Part shown: one piece after another, positions 47,470 through 57,916 of the stretch
Layout of the letters: each line of letters opens with the position of its first letter
Position numbering within the stretch: the stretch's first letter is position 1
From: Aquabacter cavernae
GTDB lineage: Bacteria > Pseudomonadota > Alphaproteobacteria > Rhizobiales > Xanthobacteraceae
Direction of reading: 5' to 3'
Length of the DNA: 64,000 nucleotides
NCBI RefSeq assembly: GCF_003993795.1
Contig: NZ_RWKV01000004.1
Span: forward strand, 124,001-188,000
The notes under the pieces: generated by a model
The model's database searches: none
Told to the model about the DNA's origin: nothing
The model's input: the letters and a program-made list of their open reading frames with translations, nothing else
Position numbers and translations under genes: made by a program

Positions 47470-48707
47470 GAGCGGTAGTCGCCGTTGATGGCCACATATT
47501 CCTTGGTGAGATCGCAGGTGAGCACCCGGTCCGCCCCCTTGCCGAGGCCGAGATCCACCGTGATATCAACCACGTCGTTCTTCATGTAGGCGGAGACCTC
47601 CGCCTCGTCATAGGACGGGTCGCGCATGCCCTCGGCGGCGACGCGGATGTCGCCGAAGGAGATGGCGAGCCGGTCGCGGTCGGCAGGCTCCCCCGCCTTG
47701 CCGACAGCCATGACCACCCGGCCCCAATTGGCGTCCTCACCGGCCACCGCCGTCTTCACCAGCGGCGAATTGGCGATGGACATGGCAATGCGGCGCGCCG
47801 ACTTGCGCGAGACCGCGCCGGTCACGTTCACGCGCACCAGCTTGCGGGCACCCTCGCCGTCGCGGGCCACCTGCTCGGCGAGATCCGCCAGCACCTTCTG
47901 GAGCGCCTTGCGCACGGGGCGCACGCGCGGGTCCTCAAAGGACTTGATGGGCGCGACGCCCTGCGCCTTGGCGGCGCCCGTGGCGAACAAGAGCAGCGTG
48001 TCGGAGGTGGAGGTGTCGCCGTCGATGGTGACGGCGTTGAAACTGTCGCGCACGCCCTTGGACAGCATCTTCTGGAGCACGTCGGCGGCGATGGGCGCGT
48101 CGGTGAAGACGAAGGAGAGCATGGTGGCCATGTCCGGGGCGATCATGCCCGCGCCCTTGGCCATGCCCGCGATCACCACGTCCACGCCGTCCAGCGCCAC
48201 GGTGGCGGTGGCGAGCTTGGGGAAGGTGTCCGTGGTCATGATGGCGCGCGCCGCGTCCACCCACGGGCCGGGCGCGAGGCGATCATGGGTCGCCTGGAGC
48301 ACGCCCTCGAACTTGGTGGCGTCCAGCGGCTCGCCGATGACGCCGGTGGAGGCCAGCAGAACCTCGCCCGGCTTGCAGCCCAGCGCCTTGGCGGCGATCT
48401 CGGCGGTGAGGCTGGTGGCCTCGCGTCCCTTCACGCCGGTAAAGGCGTTGGCATTGCCGGAATTGACCACGAGGCCCCGGGCCTTGCCCTTCTTCAGCAC
48501 CGTGCGGCACCACTCCACGGCCGCGGAGGGGCACAGGGACTTTGTGGTGACGCCCGCCACCGTGGTGCCCCGCGCGAAGGACGCCAGGAGCACGTCGGTG
48601 CGCCCCTTGTATCGGATGCCAGCCTCGGCGGTGGCGAAGGACACGCCCGGCACGGGCGGCACTTCGGGCAGTGTCTTGGGCGCGAGGGGCGAGACGGACG
48701 CAGACAT
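47466..48707 (-). CDS. argJ: bifunctional glutamate N-acetyltransferase/amino-acid acetyltransferase
   Basis: A 413-residue ArgJ that recycles the acetyl group from N-acetylornithine to glutamate in arginine synthesis. It cleaves itself into two chains before the threonine of the ATML motif, here T195 in [16 protein letters not shown]. Other signatures are [33 protein letters not shown] and [20 protein letters not shown]. The start is the ATG giving [10 protein letters not shown]; a longer frame upstream is excluded because it runs through the PPIase terminator. It is coupled to mutT. Confidence 0.95.
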   Translation of the reverse strand: MSASVSPLAPKTLPEVPPVPGVSFATAEAGIRYKGRTDVLLASFARGTTVAGVTTKSLCPSAAVEWCRTVLKKGKARGLVVNSGNANAFTGVKGREATSLTAEIAAKALGCKPGEVLLASTGVIGEPLDATKFEGVLQATHDRLAPGPWVDAARAIMTTDTFPKLATATVALDGVDVVIAGMAKGAGMIAPDMATMLSFVFTDAPIAADVLQKMLSKGVRDSFNAVTIDGDTSTSDTLLLFATGAAKAQGVAPIKSFEDPRVRPVRKALQKVLADLAEQVARDGEGARKLVRVNVTGAVSRKSARRIAMSIANSPLVKTAVAGEDANWGRVVMAVGKAGEPADRDRLAISFGDIRVAAEGMRDPSYDEAEVSAYMKNDVVDITVDLGLGKGADRVLTCDLTKEYVAINGDYRS

Positions 48708-48838
48708 GGATCCACCTTTGGCATGGCCGGACAGATCCGGCACGGCTGGGTGTGCCGCAGCTCGGGCCGGGAGGCAAGGGCTGCCGAAATTTCGGGCGGA
48801 AGTGAGCCGGGCACGGAAATCCGGAGCCCGGGAAACAG

Positions 48839-48864
48839 AAAGGGCCGCCCCAGGGCGGCCCTTT
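48839..48864 (-). terminator. terminator-like hairpin between PPIase and argJ
   Basis: Perfect 12-bp arms AAAGGGCCGCCC / GGGCGGCCCTTT with a very short loop. On the minus strand it is followed by CTGTTTCCC, a weak T-tract. It probably ends the PPIase transcript and leaves argJ to its own promoter in the gap at 48708-48838. Confidence 0.7.
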
Positions 48865-48888
48865 CCAAATGGGCGGGAATGCCCCGCG

Positions 48889-49860
48889 TCAGTTCTTCGC
48901 CGGAGCAGGCGCGGCGGGGGCGGCGGGCGCCGCACCGGCCGGAGCCGCCGGGGTCGCAGCGGGAGCCGCGGAGGCGGGGGCCGCCGTCTTTTCCACCTTG
49001 GCGTCGGCGCGCAGCTTGGTCACCAGCTCGGTCTGGGCCTTGCGCACCAGATACTGGTCGAGCTGATCGGAGACCTGGTCATAGGTCGGCACCGGCTTCT
49101 GGCGCTTGTCTTCGACCTTGATGACGTGCCAGCCGAACTGGCTCTTCACCGGATCGGAGACCTGGCCCTTCTCCAGCTTGAACGCGGCTTCGGCGAATTC
49201 GGGGACCATCTGGTCCTTGGCGAAATAGCCGAGATCGCCGCCATCCTCGGCGCTGTCCTTGGAATTGTCCTTGGCGAGCTGGGCGAAGTCCGCGCCGCCC
49301 TTGGCCTTGGCCGCGATTTCCTTCGCCTTGGCCTCGTCGTCCACCAGAATGTGGCGGGCGCGCACCTCGGTCTCCGGCTTCGTCGAGGCGACGAACTCGT
49401 CATAGGTCTTGCGCTTGGCCTCGTCCGTCACCGCCTTCTTGGCTTCGGACAGCATCAGCGCCTCCATGAGCGCCTTGGTGCGGGCATAAGCGAGACGCTG
49501 CTGGAAGTCCGGGGACTGGTCCAGCTTCTGGGCCTGGGCCGCCTGGGCGAGGAGCGTCATGTCGGTGAGGAAGGAGAGCACATATTCCTTGCGCTGCTCG
49601 CCCTGCACCTGGGGCAGGCCGGGGCCGATATCTTCCTCGGCGATGGCCACTTCGCTCGCGCGGATGGGCGTGCCGTTCACGGTCGCCACGATGGGATCCG
49701 CATCGGCCGGCTTCGCCTGGGCGGCCGGGGCCGCGGCGGCGGCGGGAGCGGCGGGCTTGGCGGGGGCCGGGGTCTGGGCCATCACCGGCCCTTGTGCGAC
49801 ACCCAGGGCGAGAGCCGAAAGAGCAGCCGCCAGAACGGCGGGGTGGGCGGAGCGCGTCAT
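48889..49860 (-). CDS. periplasmic parvulin-type peptidyl-prolyl isomerase
   Basis: A 323-residue PrsA/SurA-like chaperone. The signal peptide (about 1-28, [20 protein letters not shown]) is followed by an Ala/Pro linker. An N-terminal helical chaperone region (60-145) precedes one rotamase domain (about 165-265: [60 protein letters not shown] and [13 protein letters not shown]). The C-terminus is an Ala/Pro-rich tail. It helps outer-membrane or secreted proteins fold. It is upstream of argJ, a common alphaproteobacterial order. Confidence 0.92.
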   Translation of the reverse strand: MTRSAHPAVLAAALSALALGVAQGPVMAQTPAPAKPAAPAAAAAPAAQAKPADADPIVATVNGTPIRASEVAIAEEDIGPGLPQVQGEQRKEYVLSFLTDMTLLAQAAQAQKLDQSPDFQQRLAYARTKALMEALMLSEAKKAVTDEAKRKTYDEFVASTKPETEVRARHILVDDEAKAKEIAAKAKGGADFAQLAKDNSKDSAEDGGDLGYFAKDQMVPEFAEAAFKLEKGQVSDPVKSQFGWHVIKVEDKRQKPVPTYDQVSDQLDQYLVRKAQTELVTKLRADAKVEKTAAPASAAPAATPAAPAGAAPAAPAAPAPAKN

Positions 49861-50227
49861 GATGGGCTAAGTCCTTCGTTTCTCCACGCGGGCGGCCGCA
49901 AGGCCCCTCCCGGCGCGGCGCACCCTCGCTCAGCTTCACCGGCCTTGCAAGGGAATAGAGGCACCTGAATAGAGGCCCCGCGCGGCCGGAGGTTGCGGAA
50001 GGTTCCGCGGGGCGCATCTGGCCCTCCCGCCATGGCAGGGCGGCGGTGAAATCGCGGCATTCCTGCGGCTTCGGAGGGGGTGAGCGAACTTTCCGTCGTC
50101 CGGGCCTTCCGATTCCCCGCGCGAAGCTGTATAAGGCGCGCCTCCAATCCAGAAAGATGGTTTCGCTAGCCTGCGCGGACCGACGCTGCGGGCGGGGCCG
50201 AACACAACGTTTGCCGGAGTTTTGGAC

Positions 50228-50413
50228 ATGGCTGTCCCGAAGAGAAAAACCTCGCCGTCCCGTCGCGGCATGCGCCGCTCGGCCGATGCGCTGAAGCAGC
50301 CCACCTATGTCGAGGACAAGGATTCCGGCGAACTGCGCCGTCCCCACCACCTCGACCTGAAGACCGGCATGTATCGCGGCCGGCAGATCCTGAAGCCCAA
50401 GGCGGAAGCCTGA
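50228..50413 (+). CDS. rpmF: 50S ribosomal protein L32
   Basis: The 61-residue L32 starts [20 protein letters not shown] and ends [15 protein letters not shown]. Its length and basic N-terminus are standard. The alphaproteobacterial form lacks the zinc-binding cysteines seen in Gram-positive L32, and none is present here. It stands alone with its own upstream region (49861-50227), which I cannot annotate further except for GC-rich filler. Confidence 0.96.
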   Translation: MAVPKRKTSPSRRGMRRSADALKQPTYVEDKDSGELRRPHHLDLKTGMYRGRQILKPKAEA

Positions 50414-50424
50414 GCGACGCCGCG

Positions 50425-50479
50425 GCGCCCGCTTTCCGGCGGGCGCGGTGACGGCACGCGGCCCATTTTCGGGGCCGCG
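50425..50479 (+). other. two tandem hairpins downstream of rpmF
   Basis: GCGCCCGC-TTTCCG-GCGGGCGC (50425-50446) and CGCGGCCC with GGGCCGCG (50457-50479, loop about ATTTTCG) follow the rpmF stop. Neither has a T-run, so termination or 3'-end protection is plausible but unproven. Confidence 0.5.
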
Positions 50480-50641
50480 ACCGGGCGTGCTGGACCTCAC
50501 AGGTCAAGACCTCGCGGGGATGCGTTAACCCTCCCGCGGCGCAAGGCACCTTAAGCACCTTGCAGCAGTGACATTCCCAGAGGGATGTGCGACCCATCGA
50601 GGACCGATGGCCGAAAGGGCATGGGCCACCGAGGATTGCGT

Positions 50642-51049
50642 ATGCTTACCCCGATCCCTCTGCTTATCGTCCCGTTGGCCATTTATAACATCATCATTTT
50701 TCTCACCCCCGGCGTCGCCTGGGCCGCTCATATTGCCGACATAGCCATGATGTCCGGAAGCATCTGGACCATCACGGTCGGAGACGGCTTCCTCGCCTTC
50801 ACTCTTCTCGTTTTCCTGTTCGAGGTGCTGAAGGCGACCCGTGTCTCGTCCCGCTCCATCGTTGACCACATTCTCTCTGTCCTGGTCTTCGTGGGCGCGC
50901 TCGTTGAATTCCTGCTGGTGCCGCAGGCCGCCACATCCATCTTTGCCCTTCTTATGGGCATCATGCTCCTGGATGTGATCACCGGCTTCTCGGTTTCCAT
51001 CCGCGTCGCGCAGAGGGACGTTGCCCTTTCGCCGGCGTCCGGCGGATGA
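50642..51049 (+). CDS. small four-TM membrane protein, unknown family
   Basis: A 135-residue protein with four hydrophobic segments: IPLLIVPLAIYNIIIFL (5-21), TVGDGFLAFTLLVFLFEVL, LSVLVFVGALVEFLLV and IFALLMGIMLLDVITGF. Short charged loops separate them. I recognise no family. The start is the ATG giving MLTPIPLLI, preceded by GAGG at seven bases; an ATG 21 bases upstream is possible. It is 26 bp before the c-di-GMP phosphodiesterase gene, so the two may be cotranscribed, and a partner role is conceivable only from position. Confidence 0.65.
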   Translation: MLTPIPLLIVPLAIYNIIIFLTPGVAWAAHIADIAMMSGSIWTITVGDGFLAFTLLVFLFEVLKATRVSSRSIVDHILSVLVFVGALVEFLLVPQAATSIFALLMGIMLLDVITGFSVSIRVAQRDVALSPASGG

Positions 51050-51074
51050 CGGAAGCGCGCATGCGATCTAGGAT

Positions 51075-52412
51075 ATGGCCACAATTCCGGATCCGACCTT
51101 GAACGGCCCTTTGCATGACAGGCGAGTGCATTCCTCGCCCGCATATTCGGAAGGCGACGCCTATGCGTTCGCCGGCCAGGTCTCGCGCGGCCTGCTGGTG
51201 GAAGCGCTCATCCAACTGCTGAAGCCCGCCGGCCGGGCCCAGGGCTGGTCGCTGCTCCTGGTGGGCATCGATCACCTGGGCCGCATGAACGACACGTTCG
51301 GCTTCGCCGTGGTGGACCAGATCGTGGGCGAGATCGCCGCGCGCCTGCGCAAGCGGGTGCCCCAGCCGGATCTCGTGGCCCGCTTCTCGGGCGGCAAGTT
51401 CGCCATCCTCTCGCGGCGGAACGGCTCCGGCCAGGCCGCCGCGGACCTGGCCGCCGCCATCTGCACCGATGTCAGCTCCGCCCCCTTCGAGACCTCCGCC
51501 GGCCCCATGCCGGTGACGGTCACGGTCGGCGGCGTCATCGCCCCGGAGCGGGCGACCACCCTCAATGCCGTGCTCGCCGCGGTTCAGGAAGCGCTCGACA
51601 AGGCCAAGCGGCAGGCCCGCGGCTCCTACCGGCTCTATGAGCGCAACGACAGCATCGAGCGCCGCCGCCGCACCAACCAGCGCACGGCCGAGGAGATCGT
51701 CCGCGCCATCTGGGACCGGCGCATCTTCCTCGCCCTCCAGCCGGTGGTGAACACCACCAGCCGGCAGATCTTCTTCTACGAGGCCCTCGCGCGCATCGTG
51801 CCCTTGTCCGGCGCGCGCCTGACCGAAGCGGGCCAGATGGCCGAGGCGGCGGAACGGCTCGGCCTTATCGGCTTCCTGGATCGGCATGTGCTGGACCATG
51901 CCATGGAGGCCCTGCGCCGGGACCCCACGCTCCGGCTCTCCGTGAACGTCTCGCCCACATCCATCGCCGATCATTCCTGGCTCAGGCAGTTTGCCGACCA
52001 AGTAACGCCGGACCTGGCAGACCGAGTGATCGTGGAGCTGACCGAATCCGCTGCCGTCAACGATCTCAGCGCCGCCCGGACATTCATTCGCACAGCCCGC
52101 GAGTTGGGAGCGCGCGTGGCGCTGGATGATTTCGGAGCCGGCTCCACATCATTCCGAAACCTGCGCAGCCTCGGCGTCGATATGGTGAAGATCGACGGCA
52201 GCTTCGTCCGCAACATGGCCCGCTCGCCGGACGACCGCGCCTTTGTGCGCGCCCTGCTTCAGCTGGCCCGGCAATTGGGAATCTCGACGGTGGCCGAATG
52301 GGTGCGCAGCGAGAAGGAGGCCGGATTCCTGCTGGCCGAAGGCTGCGACTATATCCAGGGCGCGCTTACCGGGCTCGCCACGCCCTACGACCCTGCGGGC
52401 GAAAACGCCTAG
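51075..52412 (+). CDS. c-di-GMP phosphodiesterase with degenerate GGDEF and intact EAL
   Basis: A 445-residue cytoplasmic protein without TM segments. The N-terminal GGDEF-like domain (about 45-200) has its signature changed to SGGKF (about 103-107), so cyclase activity is unlikely. The EAL domain (about 215-440) keeps FFYEALARI (about 232-240) and the catalytic DDFGAGSTS (about 351-359), with KIDGSFVRNMARSPDDRAFV after it. It should hydrolyse c-di-GMP to pGpG and could affect the polysaccharide locus, motility or adhesion; target unknown. The degenerate GGDEF may bind GTP allosterically. Confidence 0.88.
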   Translation: MATIPDPTLNGPLHDRRVHSSPAYSEGDAYAFAGQVSRGLLVEALIQLLKPAGRAQGWSLLLVGIDHLGRMNDTFGFAVVDQIVGEIAARLRKRVPQPDLVARFSGGKFAILSRRNGSGQAAADLAAAICTDVSSAPFETSAGPMPVTVTVGGVIAPERATTLNAVLAAVQEALDKAKRQARGSYRLYERNDSIERRRRTNQRTAEEIVRAIWDRRIFLALQPVVNTTSRQIFFYEALARIVPLSGARLTEAGQMAEAAERLGLIGFLDRHVLDHAMEALRRDPTLRLSVNVSPTSIADHSWLRQFADQVTPDLADRVIVELTESAAVNDLSAARTFIRTARELGARVALDDFGAGSTSFRNLRSLGVDMVKIDGSFVRNMARSPDDRAFVRALLQLARQLGISTVAEWVRSEKEAGFLLAEGCDYIQGALTGLATPYDPAGENA

Positions 52413-52797
52413 GTCGGATCGACATTCCAGCAGGCTGATCGGATGATATAGGAAGGCAGCGTTGTGCTCGGGACAAGCCCGACCATGACGGACCAAGAAG
52501 CCGCAACCCTTCCAGCGCTCTGAATGTCGATTGGCCCTTGCGCAGGGCTCCTGCTGAGGGAGCGGCACGAACCATTGCCAGCTTCAATGCAGACGGGCCG
52601 CACGACCCTGGCATATCCCCGGCGGCAGCCCTGCGTTCTTCTGCTGGAAAGTCACGTCCCACGAAACGCCCGGACAACCGCCTGCAATGCCCTGCGGCAT
52701 GATGGCCGCGAACCTGCCGCGCGGCAGGACCGAACGGGCCGCTTCATGCGGCCCGTGTCACGCAGGCGGATATGGGAGCGCCGTCCCAGGCCCCCGA
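52413..52797. other. 385-bp intergenic region with several inverted repeats
   Basis: Between the EAL gene and the phaR 3' end. Features are TCGACATTC (52419-52427) with GAATGTCGA (52522-52530), TTCCAGCAG (52425-52433) with CTGCTGGAA (52641-52649), the palindrome CCTGCCGCGCGGCAGG (52713-52728) and a 9-bp stem ACGGGCCGC-TTCAT-GCGGCCCGT (52734-52756). GCTCGGGACAAGCCCGACC near 52470 resembles a common Rhizobiales intergenic repeat. I see no coding frame with a ribosome site. The last hairpin may terminate phaR, but lacks a T-run. Confidence 0.5.
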
Positions 52798-53385
52798 TCA
52801 CTCGGGCTTGGAGGCCAGCTTCTCCAGCTTCTGCTGCATCTCGACCATCTGACGCTTCAGGGCTTCCAGATCGTCCACGGGCCGCTCGGGCGTGGCCGGA
52901 GCCGTAGGCGGCATGCCTTCCTCACCCTTGTTGAACGGCATGAAGATGTTGAACGCACGCTCGAACATATCCATGTTGCGGCGCACATGATCATCAAAGC
53001 CGCCGAAGCTGGGGCTGGTGAACGACTTGGCCACCTGGTCCCGAAACTTCTCCTGCTCCTTGGTGAAACTGTCGATGGACATCTCCAAGTAGCGCGGCAC
53101 CATCATCTGCATGCTGTCGCCGTAAAACCGGATGATCTGGCGCAGGAAGGCGATGGGGAGCAGGTTCTGCCCCTTGTTTTCCTGTTCGAAAATAATCTGG
53201 GTCAGAACAGAATGGGTGATGTCGTCGCCGCTCTTCGCGTCATAGACAACGAAGTCCTCGCCTTCCTTCACCATTGTGGCGAGATCTTCGAGCGTGACGT
53301 AGGTGCTCGTGCCGGTATTGTAGAGCCGGCGATTGGCGTATTTCTTGATGGTGACTGGCTCTTGGGTCTTGGCCATTTCGCTCAT
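52798..53385 (-). CDS. phaR: polyhydroxyalkanoate synthesis repressor
   Basis: A 195-residue PhaR. The N-terminal DNA/PHB-binding domain reads PVTIKKYANRRLYNTGTSTY then VTLEDLATMVKEGEDFVVYD. A PHB accumulation regulatory domain follows (ITHSVLTQIIFEQENKGQNL, FYGDSMQMMVPRYLEMSIDS). The C-terminus has a coiled-coil helix LEALKRQMVEMQQKLEKLAS. PhaR represses phasin and its own gene and leaves DNA when bound to PHB granules. The ATG giving MSEMAKTQ has AGGAAA five bases upstream. It is divergent from phaA, with twin repeats in between. Confidence 0.95.
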   Translation of the reverse strand: MSEMAKTQEPVTIKKYANRRLYNTGTSTYVTLEDLATMVKEGEDFVVYDAKSGDDITHSVLTQIIFEQENKGQNLLPIAFLRQIIRFYGDSMQMMVPRYLEMSIDSFTKEQEKFRDQVAKSFTSPSFGGFDDHVRRNMDMFERAFNIFMPFNKGEEGMPPTAPATPERPVDDLEALKRQMVEMQQKLEKLASKPE

Positions 53386-53439
53386 CCGTTTCCTCGACTG
53401 GTCGAAGGGTACGGCCTTTCCCGCGCCGCGGCTACTGTT

Positions 53440-53476
53440 TTGTGCGCAGCATGAATAGCGATTGTGCGCAGCATGA
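53440..53476. promoter_or_regulatory. twin 15-bp direct repeats, candidate PhaR operator
   Basis: TTGTGCGCAGCATGA occurs at 53440-53454 and identically at 53462-53476, exactly 22 bp apart (two helical turns), 55 bp upstream of the phaR ATG. Read on the minus strand each unit contains TGCTGCGCACAA, TGC-rich like the sites reported for Paracoccus PhaR. It could autorepress phaR and perhaps phaA. Confidence 0.7.
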
Positions 53477-53541
53477 TCCCTTTCGACATCAGGGTTTCCG
53501 GCGGATCCGCAATGCCACGCATTGACTTTGACCGCCTTTAA

Positions 53542-54825
<1,284 letters not shown>

Positions 54826-54870
54826 TTGCTGCTCTTGCGGCGCGCCGCAGGTCCGGATGATCTTTGAATC

Positions 54871-54905
54871 GAAGGGCCGGCTTGTCCTTGCCGGCCCTTC
54901 TTTTT
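54871..54905 (+). terminator. Rho-independent terminator of phaA
   Basis: A perfect 11-bp stem GAAGGGCCGGC / GCCGGCCCTTC with an 8-base loop is followed by TTTTT. It lies about 45 bp after the stop, indicating that phaB is at least partly transcribed separately. Confidence 0.93.
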
Positions 54906-54959
54906 GACACCCCCTCAAGTACCGGGTGAGGGCCAAAAAAAGCTCGAACGGAAGCGAAT

Positions 54960-54977
54960 CCTTGCTTAGAAGCAAGG
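54960..54977. promoter_or_regulatory. palindrome CCTTGCTT-AG-AAGCAAGG upstream of phaB
   Basis: Perfect 8-bp arms with a 2-base centre, 60 bp before the phaB ATG and 55 bp after the phaA terminator. It is a candidate operator or leader stem for phaB. TTGACA at 54904-54909 could be a -35, but a matching -10 is not evident. Confidence 0.5.
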
Positions 54978-55036
54978 CTGCCGGTTTTGTGTTGGGGTAC
55001 CCAAGAACCAAGGCAAACGAGAAAAGGGAGAGGAAC

Positions 55037-55759
55037 ATGGCGCGTACCGCTCTTGTCACCGGCGGAACCCGGGGAATCGGCGAAGCCATATCCGTCGCGC
55101 TCAAGGAAGCCGGCTATCAGGTGGCCGCGAATTATGCGGGCAACGATGCCGCCGCCGCCGCCTTCCACGAGAAGACCGGCATTCCCGTGTTCAAGTGGGA
55201 CGTGTCCGATTTCGAGGCCTGCAAGGCCGGGATCGCCAAGGTCGAGGCCGAGGTCGGTCCGGTGGACGTGCTGGTGAACAATGCCGGCATCACCCGCGAC
55301 GCCACCCTGCACCGCATGACGCGGGAGCAGTGGCAGGCGGTGATCAACACCAATCTCAGCAGCCTCTTCAACATGACCCGGAACGTGATCGAGGGGATGC
55401 GCGCCCGCAAGTTCGGCCGCGTGGTCTGCATCTCGTCCATCAACGGGCAGAAGGGCCAGTTCGGCCAGACCAATTATTCCGCCGCCAAGGCGGGCGAGAT
55501 CGGCTTCGTGAAGGCGCTCGCCCAGGAAAGCGCGGCGCTGGGCATCACGGTCAACGCCATCGCGCCGGGCTATATCGGCACCGAGATGGTGCGCGCCGTG
55601 CCGGAAGACGTGCTGAAGAAGATCGTCTCCACCATCCCGGTGGGCCGCCTCGGCGAGCCCGAGGATATCGCGCGCTGCGTGGTCTTCCTCGCGGCCGACA
55701 ATGCGGGCTTCATCACCGGCTCGACGCTGACCGCCAACGGCGCGCAGTACATCACCTGA
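55037..55759 (+). CDS. phaB: acetoacetyl-CoA reductase (NADPH)
   Basis: A 240-residue SDR that reduces acetoacetyl-CoA to (R)-3-hydroxybutyryl-CoA for PHB. The cofactor motif TGGTRGIG (8-15), NNAGITRD (81-88), and CISSINGQKGQFGQTNYSAA then KAG contain the active serine, Y147 and K151. This is the PhaB signature that distinguishes it from FabG. Ribosome site AAGGGAGAGGAAC. phaC, the synthase, is not in the window. It has a terminator upstream and thus probably its own promoter. Confidence 0.95.
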   Translation: MARTALVTGGTRGIGEAISVALKEAGYQVAANYAGNDAAAAAFHEKTGIPVFKWDVSDFEACKAGIAKVEAEVGPVDVLVNNAGITRDATLHRMTREQWQAVINTNLSSLFNMTRNVIEGMRARKFGRVVCISSINGQKGQFGQTNYSAAKAGEIGFVKALAQESAALGITVNAIAPGYIGTEMVRAVPEDVLKKIVSTIPVGRLGEPEDIARCVVFLAADNAGFITGSTLTANGAQYIT

Positions 55760-55808
55760 TCAGGACAGGCCCATGCCCGGAGAGATCCGGGCATGGGCGA
55801 CCTCATAG

Positions 55809-56684
55809 ATGGCCATGACGGGATCCTCCTCCAGCGCCGCCGCGACACGCATCGGCCTTCTCGCCATCGCCCTCTGGTCCACGCTGGCGCTGTTCACCGC
55901 CGCCACCGGCCAGGTGCCGCCTTTTCTCCTCACCGCGCTCACCTTCGGCATAGGCGGCCTTGTCGGCCTGCTGGCCGCCCTGCGCGGGCCGGGCCTTGGC
56001 GTGCTGCGTCAGCCCCTCTCTGCCTGGCTTCATGGCGTGGGCGGCCTATTCGGCTACCATTTCCTCTATTTCACCGCCCTCAAGCTGGCGCCGCCCGCCG
56101 AGGCGGGGCTGGTCAATTATCTCTGGCCGCTGCTCATCGTCCTTCTCTCGGCAGCGCTGCCCGGCCACCGCCTGCGGACGGCCCATGTGGCGGGCGCGCT
56201 GCTGGGCCTGTGCGGCGTGGTCCTGCTTCTGGTGGGCAAGGGTCTCTCGGGCTTCAGCGCGCAGGCGGCTCCGGGCTATGCCGCCGCCTTCGCGGCCGCC
56301 TTCATCTGGGCGGCCTATTCGGTGGCCTCGCGCCGCTTCGGGCAGGTGCCCACGGAGGCCGTGGCCGGCTTTTGCCTCGGCACGGCCGCCCTCTCCTTCC
56401 TGTGCCATCTCGCCTCCGAGCCGGCCATCTGGCCTGCGGGGCTGGTGGAATGGGGGGCGGTGATCGCGCTCGGGCTCGGCCCGGTGGGCGCCGCCTTCTA
56501 TGCCTGGGACGTGGGCATGAAGCGGGGCGACGTGCGCTTCCTCGGCGTCGCCTCCTATGCGGCGCCGGTGCTCTCCACCCTGCTGCTGGTGGCCTTCGGT
56601 TTCGCCACCGCAAGCTGGGCGCTCGCCCTCGCCTGCCTACTCATCGTCGGCGGCGCGGGCATCGCCGCCCGCGCGCGGGGATGA
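55809..56684 (+). CDS. EamA/DMT-family exporter (YddG-like)
   Basis: A 291-residue membrane protein with about ten hydrophobic helices in two EamA repeats. The N-terminus [40 protein letters not shown] and the [17 protein letters not shown] segment resemble the aromatic amino-acid exporter Ydd[21 protein letters not shown] is the second-repeat signature. It probably exports amino acids or similar metabolites. The ATG has no clear Shine-Dalgarno, and a second ATG six bases later is equally possible. It is 49 bp after phaB and may be independent. Confidence 0.85.
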   Translation: MAMTGSSSSAAATRIGLLAIALWSTLALFTAATGQVPPFLLTALTFGIGGLVGLLAALRGPGLGVLRQPLSAWLHGVGGLFGYHFLYFTALKLAPPAEAGLVNYLWPLLIVLLSAALPGHRLRTAHVAGALLGLCGVVLLLVGKGLSGFSAQAAPGYAAAFAAAFIWAAYSVASRRFGQVPTEAVAGFCLGTAALSFLCHLASEPAIWPAGLVEWGAVIALGLGPVGAAFYAWDVGMKRGDVRFLGVASYAAPVLSTLLLVAFGFATASWALALACLLIVGGAGIAARARG

Positions 56685-56784
56685 ACCGCATGACACAACG
56701 GCTTGTCACGGGGTCACCGACCCTTTAGCACTCCGCGCCAAATCACGATGCCCGCGCGAAGGGCATGCCACACAGGAAAGTCCA

Positions 56785-57897
56785 ATGGCCACCCATAAGC
56801 TCCTCCTTCTTCCCGGCGACGGCATCGGCCCCGAAGTGATGACGCAGGTGAAGCGCGTCCTCTCCTGGCTGGAGAGCGAGGGCCTCGGCTCCTTCGCCGT
56901 GGAAGAGGATCTGGTGGGCGGCTGCGCCTATGACGACCACGGCGCGGCCATCTCCGAGGCCGCCATGGACAAGGCCAAGGCGGCGGACGCCATCCTGCTG
57001 GGCGCCGTGGGCGGCCCCAAATGGGCGGATGTTCCCTATGAGGCGCGCCCCGAAGCCGGCCTGCTGCGCCTGCGCAAGGACCTTGCCCTGTTCGCCAACC
57101 TGCGCCCGGCTTTGTGCTATCCGGCGCTGGCGGATGCGTCCTCGCTGAAGCGCGAAGTGGTCGAGGGCCTCGACATCCTCATCGTGCGCGAGCTGACCGG
57201 CGGCGTCTATTTCGGCGAGCCCAAGACCATCCTGGACCTGGGCAACGGCCAGAAGCGCGCCATCGACACGCAGGTCTACGACACCTACGAGATCGACCGC
57301 ATCTCCCGCGTCGCCTTCGAGCTGGCCCGCACCCGGCGCAACAAGGTCACCTCCTCCGAGAAGCACAATGTGATGCGCTCCGGCGTGCTCTGGAAGGAAG
57401 TGGTCACCGCCGTCCATGCCAAGGACTATGCGGACGTGGAGCTGGAGCACCATCTGGCGGATTCGCTGGCCATGCAGCTGGTGCGCTGGCCCAAGCAGTA
57501 TGACGTGATCGTCACCGACAACCTGTTCGGCGACGTGCTCTCCGACATCGCCGCCATGCTCACCGGCTCGCTGGGCATGCTGCCCTCCGCCTCGCTGGGC
57601 GCGGTGGACGAGCGCACCGGCCGCCGCTCGGCGCTCTATGAGCCCGTGCACGGCTCGGCGCCGGACATTGCCGGCCGCGGCATCGCCAATCCCATCGCCA
57701 TGATCGGCTCGCTCGCCATGGCGCTGCGCTATTCCTTCGGCATGGGCCCGGTGGCGGACCGCATCGAGGCGGCCATTGCGGGCGTGCTGGCTTCCGGCAA
57801 GCGCACCAGCGACATCCGCACTCCCGGCTCCACCGTGGTGGGAACGGAAGAGATGGGCGAGGCCATCATCGCCGAGCTTTCGACGGGCACGGCCTGA
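56785..57897 (+). CDS. leuB: 3-isopropylmalate dehydrogenase
   Basis: A 370-residue enzyme of leucine synthesis that oxidatively decarboxylates 3-isopropylmalate using NAD. Visible motifs are [12 protein letters not shown] (6-17), [11 protein letters not shown], the substrate-binding [13 protein letters not shown] and [23 protein letters not shown], and the metal/NAD site [20 protein letters not shown] then GLLPSASL-like GMLPSASLG and [13 protein letters not shown]. The start is the ATG giving [18 protein letters not shown] lies six bases upstream. Frames starting earlier in the EamA gene are rejected. The pentapeptide gene follows at 19 bp. Confidence 0.97.
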   Translation: MATHKLLLLPGDGIGPEVMTQVKRVLSWLESEGLGSFAVEEDLVGGCAYDDHGAAISEAAMDKAKAADAILLGAVGGPKWADVPYEARPEAGLLRLRKDLALFANLRPALCYPALADASSLKREVVEGLDILIVRELTGGVYFGEPKTILDLGNGQKRAIDTQVYDTYEIDRISRVAFELARTRRNKVTSSEKHNVMRSGVLWKEVVTAVHAKDYADVELEHHLADSLAMQLVRWPKQYDVIVTDNLFGDVLSDIAAMLTGSLGMLPSASLGAVDERTGRRSALYEPVHGSAPDIAGRGIANPIAMIGSLAMALRYSFGMGPVADRIEAAIAGVLASGKRTSDIRTPGSTVVGTEEMGEAIIAELSTGTA

Positions 57898-57916
57898 GCA
57901 AGGGCAGGCGCGGCGC

